From contig QZJT01000020.1 of the NCBI GenBank assembly GCA_003597935.1, positions 1 to 64,000 of the forward strand: a DNA stretch of 64,000 nt. Reading direction: 5' to 3'. A program made the translations under genes and the position numbers. The notes under the pieces are model-generated. The model saw only the letters and a list, made by a program, of their open reading frames with translations, made no database searches and had not been told where the DNA came from. Within the stretch, counting starts at the first letter, position 1; each line of letters opens with the position of its first letter. Shown piece by piece: positions 28,206 to 35,612 of this stretch. Source of the stretch: Phycisphaerales bacterium (GTDB taxonomy: Bacteria; Planctomycetota; Phycisphaerae; UBA1845).

Positions 28206-28235
28206 TATTGTTCTCAAAAATGCGAACAAAGTCAA
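28206..28235 (-). promoter_or_regulatory. toxin-antitoxin promoter with overlapping operator
   Basis: Reading the minus strand: TTGACT, 17 bases, AACAAT, then GGAGG a few bases later. Between and over the -10 lies the inverted repeat TGTTC-N10-GAACA (28209-28228), a likely binding site for the antitoxin. The leader is very short. Confidence 0.7.
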
Positions 28236-28524
28236 GCGGCACGTCCACGTCGTGGGTCCGCCGGAACGGGCGTGCGTAGCAAGGTCCGGGAAAGGTACTC
28301 GGGTAGGCTCGGTGGGGCCAGGCTGGGGGCAGCCAGCTATCTGTCGAACCGCCGCGCCGCGGTCTGCACGAAGTTGCAGCGAGTAGGCAGGTCAGCCGGT
28401 GCGGAGTCGCCCGTACGGGTACCGTCTCCTTCTGGAAGCGCGTGCCACGCTGAAGGGGCGTTCGCCGCAAGTCGTCTACAGCCCGAAGCCGCGGGTGCGT
28501 GACAAAATCGGCGGGGCATCTGAG

Positions 28525-28640
28525 CGAGCCGCGTGGCTTCAGCCCGCGCGGAGTCCCGACTTGGATGCCGCGTTCTGAGGGGGGACGACAGTCCCGCAGT
28601 CGCCAGGCTGGAGCCTGGCGATCCCAGGGGGACCGCCGAT
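28525..28640. repeat. composite repeat: family B plus CGCCAGGCT hairpin
   Basis: A family B copy in reverse orientation (28525-28554), then GGGGGGACGACAGTCCC, then the perfect hairpin CGCCAGGCT-GG-AGCCTGGCG (28601-28620) and ATCCCAGGGGGAC. The same order of parts recurs in degenerate form at 34573-34690. The rest of 28236-28707 shows no gene. Confidence 0.8.
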
Positions 28641-28707
28641 TGTGTCACGCACCGCGAAGCCGCTCGCAAGCGCCTGCGACTTGACGCCTTCCGGGCACCT
28701 CGTCACG

Positions 28708-29934
28708 ATGAAAACCGCCACGATGAACGTGTTGATCGCTGACAAGTTCCAGGCCTGGGGGATCGACGAGCTGAAGCTCGCCGGCTGCACCGTCGCGTGC
28801 GAGCCCAACCTGCACGGCGACGCTCTCCGCGACGCCGTCCGGCGCACCGGCTGCCACGTCCTGATCGTCCGCAGCACCAAGGTTCCCGCCCAAGCGATGG
28901 AGGATTGCCCCGATCTGGGCCTGATCATCCGCGCCGGGGCCGGCTACAACACCATCGACGTCGAAGCCGCCTCGCGCAACAGCATCTTCGTGGCCAACTG
29001 CCCGGGCAAGAACGCGGTGGCCGTGGCCGAGTTGACCTTCGCCCTGATCCTCGCCCTCGACCGCCGCATCGTCGAGAACACCCTCGCCCTGCGCGACGGC
29101 AGGTGGAACAAGAAGGAGTTCTCCAACGCCGACGGCCTGAAAGACCGGACCCTGGGCGTCATCGGGCTGGGCGAGATCGGCAGGGCGGTGGCGCGGCGGG
29201 CACAGGCCTTCGAGATGAAGGTGGCGGCGTGGAGCCGCTCGCTGACGTCCGAGGGGGCGGCCGAAATGCACGTCCGCAAGTGCGACAGCCCGGCCGAGGT
29301 CGCCGCCCACAGCCACGTCGTCACCATCCACCTGGCCGCCAACGCCGACACGAAACACATCATCAACGCCGACGTGCTGGAGCGCATGCAGCCGGGCTCC
29401 TGCCTGATCAACACCGCCCGCGCCGAGGTGCTGGACTACGCCGCCCTGGCCCGGGTGGTGAGGGACCGCCGCATCCGCGTGGGGCTGGACGTCTTCCCGG
29501 ACGAGCCGGCGGGGGGGGAAGCGGACTACCGGGCCGCCATCCTCGAAGCCGGCGGCGTCATCTACGGCACCCACCACGTCGGGGCGTCCACGTCTCAGGC
29601 GCAGAACGCCATCGCGGCCGAGGCGGTGCGGATCGTCAAGGTCTTCATGAAGCGCGGCGTCGTGGAGAACTGCGTCAACGTCGCCGCGGACACGCCGGCG
29701 AAGTCCGTGCTGCTGGTCCGCCATCGCAACCGGCCGGGCGTGCTCGCCCACGTGCTCAACGCCATCAGCGTCGCCGGCGTCAACGTCAGCGAGATGGAGA
29801 ACACGCTCTGCGCCGGGCTGGAATCCGCCTGCGCCAAGATCCACCTGGACGACGCGCTTTCCGATGCAGTGCTCGCGACGATCCGCGACGGCCACGAGCA
29901 CGTGCTGGCGGTGTCGCAGATGAAGGCGAAGTAG
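28708..29934 (+). CDS. serA: D-3-phosphoglycerate dehydrogenase-like, with ACT domain
   Basis: 408 residues from the ATG at 28708 (28723 also possible). D-isomer-specific 2-hydroxyacid dehydrogenase fold: NAD-binding GLGEIGRAVARR near 152, catalytic Arg in NTARAEV near 234, and His in THHVGAST near 289. A C-terminal ACT domain (about 332-405, RNRPGVLAHVLNAISVAGVNVSEME) suggests serine feedback. This domain order is that of SerA, which oxidises 3-phosphoglycerate in serine synthesis. The gene is flanked on both sides by intergenic repeats and stands alone, so the assignment to SerA rather than another family member rests on the ACT domain and length. Confidence 0.82.
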   Translation: MKTATMNVLIADKFQAWGIDELKLAGCTVACEPNLHGDALRDAVRRTGCHVLIVRSTKVPAQAMEDCPDLGLIIRAGAGYNTIDVEAASRNSIFVANCPGKNAVAVAELTFALILALDRRIVENTLALRDGRWNKKEFSNADGLKDRTLGVIGLGEIGRAVARRAQAFEMKVAAWSRSLTSEGAAEMHVRKCDSPAEVAAHSHVVTIHLAANADTKHIINADVLERMQPGSCLINTARAEVLDYAALARVVRDRRIRVGLDVFPDEPAGGEADYRAAILEAGGVIYGTHHVGASTSQAQNAIAAEAVRIVKVFMKRGVVENCVNVAADTPAKSVLLVRHRNRPGVLAHVLNAISVAGVNVSEMENTLCAGLESACAKIHLDDALSDAVLATIRDGHEHVLAVSQMKAK

Positions 29935-29939
29935 CGACG

Positions 29940-30148
29940 AACCGCAGATGAACGCTGAGAAACCAACCACAGATGAACGCAGATGAACGCTGATAAGAGG
30001 AGAGCCGGGACAGCCGCGCTGAGTTCGAGCCTTCGGATTCCGGGCCGTCGGCGTTAGCGACCTCGGCGAGCGTACCGGCTATTTCCCACATGGGCCTTGT
30101 CGATTCGCCGCCGCTCTGATCCGCGTTTATCCGCGTTCATCTGCGGTT
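29940..30148. repeat. inverted pair of CAGATGAACGC-type repeats
   Basis: AACCGCAGATGAACGCTGA and AACCACAGATGAACGCAGATG at 29940-29990 face TTATCCGCGTTCATCTGCGGTT at 30128-30148. This sequence type is common in intergenic DNA of planctomycetes and other high-GC bacteria. No gene in between. Confidence 0.75.
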
Positions 30149-30161
30149 CGTCTTCTGCCTG

Positions 30162-30234
30162 TGCCGGGCCTGCGGGTATGATCTGACGGGCGTGACGTCG
30201 GGCCGCTGTCCAGAATGCGGAGGCATCGCGTGAT
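30162..30234 (+). pseudogene. zinc-ribbon C-terminal remnant
   Basis: Codons from 30162 read CRACGYDLTGVTSGRCPECG and a stop at 30232-30234, the complete zinc ribbon that ends many planctomycete membrane proteins, but the upstream part of the protein is missing and replaced by intergenic repeat. The stop overlaps the GTG start of the next gene. Confidence 0.7.
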
Positions 30235-30804
30235 CCGCAAGGGGTCCATCGCAGTTCTGTCGATCCTGGCCGCGGCGGTGATGGCGTTGTGGGCGGTAAG
30301 CACGTTCGGCGGCGTGGGGTTCGAGTCGCGGCGCGATGTGCCGGCGCCGAACGCGTCGTCGCAGCGCACCACGCTCAACGTCGACCTCGTCAACGGGCTG
30401 CTGATCGTGCGGCGCGAGACGCTTACGCCCGGCCCGATCGTCAGGATCGCGGCGGAAGATTCGTCCTGGACCGTCGACTTCTACGGCCGCGGCGCGCCGC
30501 TGGACCGCGGCGTGGCGACGAAGCCCCCACCGCCTTCACCTCGCTGTACGTGCCCGACTTTCGCTGGATTCCGCGATACACAATCACCACGATCCCGACC
30601 GCGGCCGACGTCTGGGTGAGCGTACCGCTGTATCTCGTCTTTCTGATCTCGGCCGCGTGGCCGCTCACCGCGTTGATCCTCCCTCCGTTGCGCCGCGGCC
30701 TGAGACGGAGGCGCGGCCAGTGCATCGCCTGCGGCTACAACCTCACGGGATTGGCGTCACGCAAGTGTCCGGAATGCGGAGAAGCAGCATGTCTGGCCGA
30801 GTGA
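30230..30804 (+). pseudogene. frameshifted zinc-ribbon membrane protein
   Basis: Starts at a GTG (30230) overlapping the previous stop. The first frame gives a membrane segment (SIAVLSILAAAVMALWAVST) and an extracytoplasmic domain up to about 30520; a second frame then continues coherently with TAFTSLYVPDFRWIPRY, a second membrane segment (VPLYLVFLISAAWPLTAL) and the zinc ribbon CIACGYNLTGLASRKCPECG ending near 30804. The shift falls in or near the C-run at 30525-30530 (AAGCCCCCACC). One inserted or deleted base would restore a protein of about 190 residues. Either a true mutation or a sequencing error. Confidence 0.75.
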
Positions 30805-30890
30805 CAAGCGTCATGCTGATCGTCGCTGCGCTGGCCGCGGCTGTGGCTTGTAAGATGCGCGAGCAGCCCCGGAGGGGCGCAAGTCAATAG
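30789..30890 (+). pseudogene. truncated start of a further small membrane protein
   Basis: An ATG at 30789 inside the end of the previous gene begins MSGRVTSVMLIVAALAAAVACK, a signal- or membrane-type sequence, and runs directly into a family C repeat (from 30865) that supplies the stop at 30888-30890. The rest of the gene is absent, so insertion or recombination at the repeat probably truncated it. Confidence 0.5.
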
Positions 30891-30955
30891 CCAGGGGCGT
30901 AAGCCCCTGGAGAACGGCGACCCCACAAACGAAGCCCTGGAAGGGCGACAGTAAC
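30865..30955. repeat. palindromic element, family C, copy 1
   Basis: CAGCCCCGGAGGGGCG, then AGTCAATAGCCAGGGGCGTAAGCCCCTGG (hairpin CCAGGGGC-GTAA-GCCCCTGG), then GAAGCCCTGGAAGGGCGACAGTA. A copy in opposite orientation is at 31345-31446. Confidence 0.88.
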
Positions 30956-31065
30956 GCCACAAACCCCGTTTCGTCCGCGGTTGGCCGCCGATCGCCGCCT
31001 GATATGATGTGTGCCGTCGTCGTCCGCAGTACCATTCGTAATCTACACGGGGAGGTCCGCGCCTC

Positions 31066-31287
31066 GTGCCTCAATCATACGTTTCGATGCATGTCCACGT
31101 CGTCTTCGCCACGCACAACCGCGCGGTGGCGATCACACCGGAGGTGGGACTGTCCAACCTCGATCAAGTGCGCGGATACATCGCAAACCAGGCCAAACAC
31201 CACCGCACTGCGACGTTCGAAGAAGAGTTCGTTTCGTTCTTGCGGGCACACAACATCGAGTTTGATGAGCGACATCTGCCGCAATGA
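31066..31287 (+). pseudogene. IS200/Y1-type transposase remnant, internally deleted
   Basis: 73 residues from a GTG with GGGGAGG upstream. The N-terminus (SYVSMHVHVVFATHNR...ITPE) matches the first strand of IS200-like TnpA, and the C-terminus (QVRGYIANQAKHHRTATFEEEF...EFDERH) matches its last helices, including the catalytic tyrosine context YIANQ. About 80 residues between, which carry the HUH metal-binding motif in intact members, are missing at the VGLSN junction. It therefore cannot be an active transposase. It lies between oppositely oriented family C palindromes (30865-30955 and 31345-31446). Confidence 0.85.
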
Positions 31288-31344
31288 TCGCGTGATGTGG
31301 TCCTGCCGACATCAATGGGTTTCAGGAAGGCGTCATGCGATGCG

Positions 31345-31446
31345 GTGTCACCGCGCTACTGCCGCCCTTCCAGGGCTCAGACTGCGCGACGGCTGGTACC
31401 AGGGGCTCACGCCCCTGGCTATTGACTACCGCCCCTCCGGGGCTCG
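31345..31446. repeat. palindromic element, family C, copy 2 (inverted)
   Basis: Reverse orientation of copy 1: CTGCCGCCCTTCCAGGGCT, then CCAGGGGCTCACGCCCCTGG followed by CTATTGACT and CCGCCCCTCCGGGGCT. With copy 1 it brackets the transposase remnant. Confidence 0.88.
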
Positions 31447-31512
31447 GAATTCCGGGCGTGCTGAGATTCGTCCGCGCTCGTCCCGATCTGCGCGGCCGCG
31501 ATCCGGCGCGGG

Positions 31513-32166
31513 ATGCACCGCGGCCGCAACGTCGTACTCCTCTGCCTCGCATTAGCCGCCGGCTACGGTGTGGTCGCGTCGGTCACAAGTCTGACGATCT
31601 CAATGATCTCATCACCCACGTTCGGATGGCGCGACGGCCTGGTAACGCCGTCGCGGCACGTCGTGGGCGTCATCTGGCGCGCCTTGCCGTATGGGTTGCA
31701 CGCCTCGCCGGCCGCCGTGCTCCTGAACAACGGTCCTGGCGGTGCGCTGGACTACGACTGGGGCTACGACGAGCATTACCACGCCGCCATCCGCGCCCTG
31801 CGCCGCGCGGCCGCCAACCAGTTGAACCTCCAGCTTTCGCCCGGATTCGCGGTCCATGCGACTTCCCAGCCCTTCGCCCAAGCGGTCGTTCGCATACCGC
31901 TGTGGGCGCCGACCGTGCTGCTGCTGGCCGCCGGACCAGGCACGATGATGGTGTCGGCCAACCGTCGCCGGCGCCGCCGCAGGCAAGGTCGGGGCGTGCG
32001 CTGCGGCTACGACCTGCGCGGATGTGCTGATGGGCGGTGCAGCGAATGTGGGCACGTCGCGCCGGCGGCGGGTGAGGGCTGCGCCCGCGGACGACCGATC
32101 CGGGACGCCAATCGGGAAGGTATCGCTTACCCGACACGCGGCCGCCATGGAACTCCATCGCGATGA
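31513..32166 (+). CDS. zinc-ribbon-tailed membrane protein, degraded ribbon
   Basis: 217 residues from the ATG at 31513. Two membrane segments (VVLLCLALAAGYGVVASVTS near 8-27; IPLWAPTVLLLAAGPGTMMV near 127-148) enclose an extracytoplasmic region, then a basic stretch (RRRRRRRQGRG) and GVRCGYDLRGCADGRCSECG. The first Cys of the usual CxxCGYDLRG is replaced by Gly, so the zinc site has only three ribbon cysteines in register plus one shifted Cys. The ~35 residues after the ribbon are unlike the family and may reflect a lost stop. It is a relative of the broken genes at 30162-30890. Role unknown. Confidence 0.6.
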   Translation: MHRGRNVVLLCLALAAGYGVVASVTSLTISMISSPTFGWRDGLVTPSRHVVGVIWRALPYGLHASPAAVLLNNGPGGALDYDWGYDEHYHAAIRALRRAAANQLNLQLSPGFAVHATSQPFAQAVVRIPLWAPTVLLLAAGPGTMMVSANRRRRRRRQGRGVRCGYDLRGCADGRCSECGHVAPAAGEGCARGRPIRDANREGIAYPTRGRHGTPSR

Positions 32167-32204
32167 CCCATCCCAGGGCGGGCGGCGGCCGCGACCGCCC
32201 AGGA

Positions 32205-32609
32205 CTACGGGTGCGCAAGGTTGACCTGCCATGTCACGCCATGGCGATCCTGGAGCCAGGCAAAGCGCTTCCAGAATCCGTAGTCGCCCGGCGGCGTCAG
32301 GAACTTGCCTTCCGGCGAAAGCCGATCGGGCAGGGACTTCATCTCGGCTTCGGACGTAGACTCCACGAACAGCGACATCGACGGCGTGAAGTCAAACTCG
32401 TGCCTGACCGCACCGTCGGCACACATGATGCGCTGGCCGAGAAGCTCGAAGATGCCAAGCCGGACCGCGCCCGCTGCGTCTGTGCCCCCGGCGGCGTGAC
32501 GTTCGATACTGACGATCCGGGCATCCGGAAACGCCCTCACATAGAAGTTCATCGCCTCTTCGGCGCGACCGTCCTGAAAGAGCAGAAACGGCGTGACTCT
32601 TGCCCTCAC
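32205..32609 (-). CDS. VOC family protein (PhnB/3-demethylubiquinone-methyltransferase-like)
   Basis: 134 residues from a GTG at 32609; an in-frame ATG far upstream (32822) would add 71 residues unlike the family. The sequence RVTPFLLFQDGRAEEAMNFYVRAFPDARI and FTPSMSLFVESTSEAEMKSL...GDYGFWKRFAWLQDRHGVTWQVNL (read in part) is the PhnB-type vicinal-oxygen-chelate fold used by small metal-dependent enzymes and resistance proteins. The start lacks a clear ribosome site. Substrate cannot be predicted; proteins of this subgroup are usually annotated only by fold. Confidence 0.8.
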   Translation of the reverse strand: MRARVTPFLLFQDGRAEEAMNFYVRAFPDARIVSIERHAAGGTDAAGAVRLGIFELLGQRIMCADGAVRHEFDFTPSMSLFVESTSEAEMKSLPDRLSPEGKFLTPPGDYGFWKRFAWLQDRHGVTWQVNLAHP

Positions 32610-33185
32610 ACGGGCCTTCGGGGTCACGCCTGTGTTTACAACGTCCACGATGTCGCGCCCCGCGAGGTCATTCGCGCAGGCCGCGTTCCAATCGACTTTC
32701 AGGCCCGCCCGGTTGGCCGCGGCCAGGGCCTGTGCCACGTGCCGCACCTGAGGTGACGCCGGTGCGACTTGGTGCCACTGGTGCCGAGATGCCACCGGCG
32801 TCACCGGTCTTCCTGGTGGCACCGGCAGTTCTCGTCGCCGGTGGAGGCGTTCTGGGAGGCTCGCTTGTCGTGCAAGTCCACGTCGTCGTCGTCGAAGTCG
32901 AAGTCGGCGCCCGGCGCGTGCCGCCGATCTCCACCTGCATCACGGCCGACTCTTCCAGCGTCAGATCCGCCTCGGAATCGAGCCAACCGGCAAGCGGGGC
33001 TCCCCGCTCTGTTGGCGGCAGAAAGAGAAACCCGCTTTGGCTGCGCCCGAGCACCAATTCCTCGCTCGCGCTTCCTTCGCCCGAACACGCAACGACTCGC
33101 CGGTCGTGCAGCGGCAGTGGTGAACTCCGGCTGGATCGCGTGGCGGTCCCCGGCCCGGGCGCGATCGAACGCCGCCAAAGAAGGG
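32610..33185. other. gap with no secure gene
   Basis: 576 bases. Several long frames exist on both strands, as expected at this GC content. The most protein-like piece is on the minus strand, where DSEADLTLEESAVMQVEIGG in one frame seems to continue as GADFDFDDDDVDLHDKRAS in another (ending 32801), which could be a frameshifted small acidic protein. Support is weak. Confidence 0.3.
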
Positions 33186-33407
33186 TCACGCCTGCGGCTT
33201 CTCGCCTTCTTCCGCAGCGGCCTTCTTCTTTTTCGCCTTGCCGCCGACGGCTACCTTGCGGTGGGCCACCTTCGGCAGGCCCAGCGGCGACGATTCCTCG
33301 TCCCACTTGCCCAGGTCGGTCAGCTTCTCGATCCGTTCCGCGCGGGTCAGCACGTTGCGGTGACGCGCGAGCGTGTTGGCTGATTTCAGCGTCTTATCTC
33401 GGGACAT
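33186..33407 (-). CDS. PVC-superphylum small basic protein (TIGR04137-like)
   Basis: 73 residues. The core MSRDKTLKSANTLARHRNVLTRAERIEKL and SPLGLPKVAHRKV (read in part) matches the short basic protein described as a signature of Planctomycetes, Verrucomicrobia and Chlamydiae, thought to associate with ribosomes or nucleic acid. The Lys/Ala/Glu tail (GKAKKKKAAAEEGEKPQA) is an extension of the kind seen in members. This is the strongest single-gene evidence for the lineage of the window. It stands alone, convergent or unlinked to its neighbours. Confidence 0.9.
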   Translation of the reverse strand: MSRDKTLKSANTLARHRNVLTRAERIEKLTDLGKWDEESSPLGLPKVAHRKVAVGGKAKKKKAAAEEGEKPQA

Positions 33408-33554
33408 CCGTCCAATACTCCTCAGCGCTGGTCGCTGAACTCACCAGGTGTCACTACTCAGCGTCACCGGTCACTCTTCATCTTCAGTCGCCGTCGCCGC
33501 CGGGCGCTGCCCGGTCGTTCCCACCGGGGCTTCGCAACGCTCCACCGGCCGGAT

Positions 33555-34427
33555 TCACCACGTATCGCTCTTGAGCTTCATCAGGAAGCACGTCTGGAAA
33601 TCGTATCGTCCGCCGGCCGACCGGAAGACGGCGCCGACGCTGCGGATCCGCTGCTGCAGGGCGTCGGCCAGCGGCTTCTGGGCGGCGTCGTCGAGATTAA
33701 AGCCCTGTGTCGTGATGACCCAGAACCCGCCGTCGGCCTTGGAAACGATCTGCGTGCCTATGTCATGCCGGGCCAGATAATCCTGCACGGTGACGGCGTC
33801 GTCCAGCGCTCCCGGCTTGAAGCTCTGCACGACGACATAGTTGTTCCCCCGCACCCAGCTCACCGCGCCGGCCGGTATCGTACTTGTTGACGCCGGACCA
33901 GGCGAGGGCGGACCGGGCCATACCGGATCCGCCGGGCCGGTGGCCTCTCCCGGCACGCCGCTGCCGGTCGCCGGGACCGGCGGGCGCTGAGGCACCGTCA
34001 GCCCCTCGGTCAGCCGCGGATCCACGGCCGCTCGGCGGGCCTGGGCGATCTCGTCCTCACCCATCCGCCGCACCGTCTGGAACCCTTCGGCCCGGCCGAG
34101 GGTGCGGCCGCGGTGGAAACCGACCAGGTATACGCCGCACGCCAGCATCCCCAGCACAAACAACACGACCGCCGCCGAGGTGCTTGAAAGCGACACCTGC
34201 GCCCGCCCGCCGTCCAGCGTCACCAGGCGGGACCCCCCGGGCGGGGTTTGTGTGCCGGCCGGCGGCTCGGTCGCCGCGGGGCACGCCCGACCGCTCGGCA
34301 CGGCCGATCGCGGGAGGCGCGGGGCCGAACCTGCCGCCGTCGGCGGTGATGAACCCTTTCCTGGCAAGCGACGTCCGGCCGTGTCAAACAACTCGAACAA
34401 CGCCGGTCCGTGTCGTGACCCGGCCAT
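33555..34427 (-). CDS. single-pass membrane protein with SPOR-like C-terminal domain
   Basis: 290 residues; GGAGG nine bases before the ATG at 34427 supports the start. The first ~75 residues are Pro/Gly/Ala-rich and cytoplasmic, one membrane segment follows (about 83-104, AAVVLFVLGMLACGVYLVGF), then a Pro-rich linker and a C-terminal domain (about 195-290, NNYVVVQSFKPGALDDAVTVQDYL...FWVITTQGF) whose strand pattern resembles SPOR/sporulation-related repeat domains. SPOR domains bind denuded peptidoglycan, but planctomycete relatives are uncharacterised. Assignment is by pattern only. Confidence 0.7.
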   Translation of the reverse strand: MAGSRHGPALFELFDTAGRRLPGKGSSPPTAAGSAPRLPRSAVPSGRACPAATEPPAGTQTPPGGSRLVTLDGGRAQVSLSSTSAAVVLFVLGMLACGVYLVGFHRGRTLGRAEGFQTVRRMGEDEIAQARRAAVDPRLTEGLTVPQRPPVPATGSGVPGEATGPADPVWPGPPSPGPASTSTIPAGAVSWVRGNNYVVVQSFKPGALDDAVTVQDYLARHDIGTQIVSKADGGFWVITTQGFNLDDAAQKPLADALQQRIRSVGAVFRSAGGRYDFQTCFLMKLKSDTW

Positions 34428-34572
34428 GGCGAAGACCTCCGTGTGATCACCGAAACAGCGTGGTCACCATAGCGTCTCGTTGCCGGTTTGCAAAGGGCTT
34501 GTGATAGAATCGGTGGGCGAGCGGGCCGTCGGGCCGGCGCCCGGTTCGTGACGCATTCTGCCGGCTCCGGCA

Positions 34573-34690
34573 GCGAGCCGCGGGTTTGAAGCCCGCGCGC
34601 AGTTCCCCGGTGAGTGCGGCCTCAAACCGGCAACGCCTTGCTCCGCTGCCGCCAGGCTGGCGCCGGGCGGTGCCAGGGGCGCCCACCGAT
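34573..34690. repeat. composite repeat, family B plus degenerate hairpin
   Basis: GCGAGCCGCGGGTTTGAAGCCCGCGCGCAG (a family B variant) is followed by a degenerate GCCAGGCTGGCGCCGGGCGGTGCCAGGGG. Same order of parts as 28525-28640. The surrounding 34428-34825 shows no gene. Confidence 0.7.
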
Positions 34691-34825
34691 CCCGTCACGC
34701 GCCCGCATCCGCGGAGGACCACGGTCGAAACGCCCTCCCGAGGCGGACTGCGTATCCACCCAACCGCATCCGCGGAGAGCCAGGGGTTCGCTTGACCGGG
34801 TGGAGCCGCCGGTTATAGGAGCGTT

Positions 34826-35407
34826 ATGCGACGATGCACGGGTTGGGTGCTGGGTGTGTGGGTGCTTTCGGCCGGGTGCCAGCGGCCGCCGGCGCCGATC
34901 GAGCTGACCACGCAGACGCTGGATCCGGCCATTACCGACGCCGATGCGCTGTTCGACGCGGCCGTGGAGACGCTGCGCCAACGCCGTTTCCGGCTGGACA
35001 GGGTCGACCGGCGCGAGCGGGTCGTCACCACCCATCCGGCATCGAGCCAGCACTTCTTCGAGGCCTGGCGGCGCGACGTGGCCACCGCCTATGACTGGAT
35101 CGATTCGACGGTCAACCCGGTGCGGCGACAGGCGCAGGTGCGCGTCATCGAGCACGAGAGCGGGATCGAGCTTGAGGTCACGGTGCTGCGGCAGCGGCGG
35201 TCCATGCCGGACCGGCAGTTCAACGACGCCGGCGCCGCGTACCAGTTCTTCGGCTACTCGCTTCCCGCCACCACCGGGGCGGAACGCATCACCCGCGAGG
35301 ACGAGACCTGGCTCAGCCGCGGCCGTGACGCAGCGATGGAGGCTCGCCTGCTCGACGAGATCCTCTCCCGTGCCGCAGGCCACGGACGCCAGGGCGCTGC
35401 GGGCTGA
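34826..35407 (+). CDS. lipoprotein of unknown function
   Basis: 193 residues; TAGGAG five bases before the ATG. Signal peptide with lipobox LSAGC (Cys about residue 18). The mature part begins with a Pro linker, then ALFDAAVETLRQRRFRLDRVDRRERVVTT, which resembles small lipoproteins of planctomycetes and proteobacteria with an alpha/beta fold where a helix and two strands repeat. No catalytic motif. Likely periplasm-facing. It converges on the protease gene ending at 35613, with that gene's terminator between them. Confidence 0.75.
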   Translation: MRRCTGWVLGVWVLSAGCQRPPAPIELTTQTLDPAITDADALFDAAVETLRQRRFRLDRVDRRERVVTTHPASSQHFFEAWRRDVATAYDWIDSTVNPVRRQAQVRVIEHESGIELEVTVLRQRRSMPDRQFNDAGAAYQFFGYSLPATTGAERITREDETWLSRGRDAAMEARLLDEILSRAAGHGRQGAAG

Positions 35408-35511
35408 TCCGTCCGGGCCCGGGAATCGACCCGCGACGGGCGATCGCAACGGGCAGACGCCGGTCCGCTCGTCCCATCCTCCGCCGCCGGGCGTCCGCGA
35501 CTGCAACCATG

Positions 35512-35539
35512 AAAAAAAGCCGGACCTGACGGTCCGGCG
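35512..35539 (-). terminator. intrinsic terminator of protease gene
   Basis: On the minus strand, GCCGGACC-GTCAG-GGTCCGGC (read with its short loop) is followed by seven T. It lies 74 bases after the protease stop at 35613. Confidence 0.85.
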
Positions 35540-35612
35540 TTGAAAGGCCGAAGGCGCTGTCACTCCATCTCAAGAGTCAGACCGCTCCGGCGAGGGGGCG
35601 CCCCCGTTCGCG

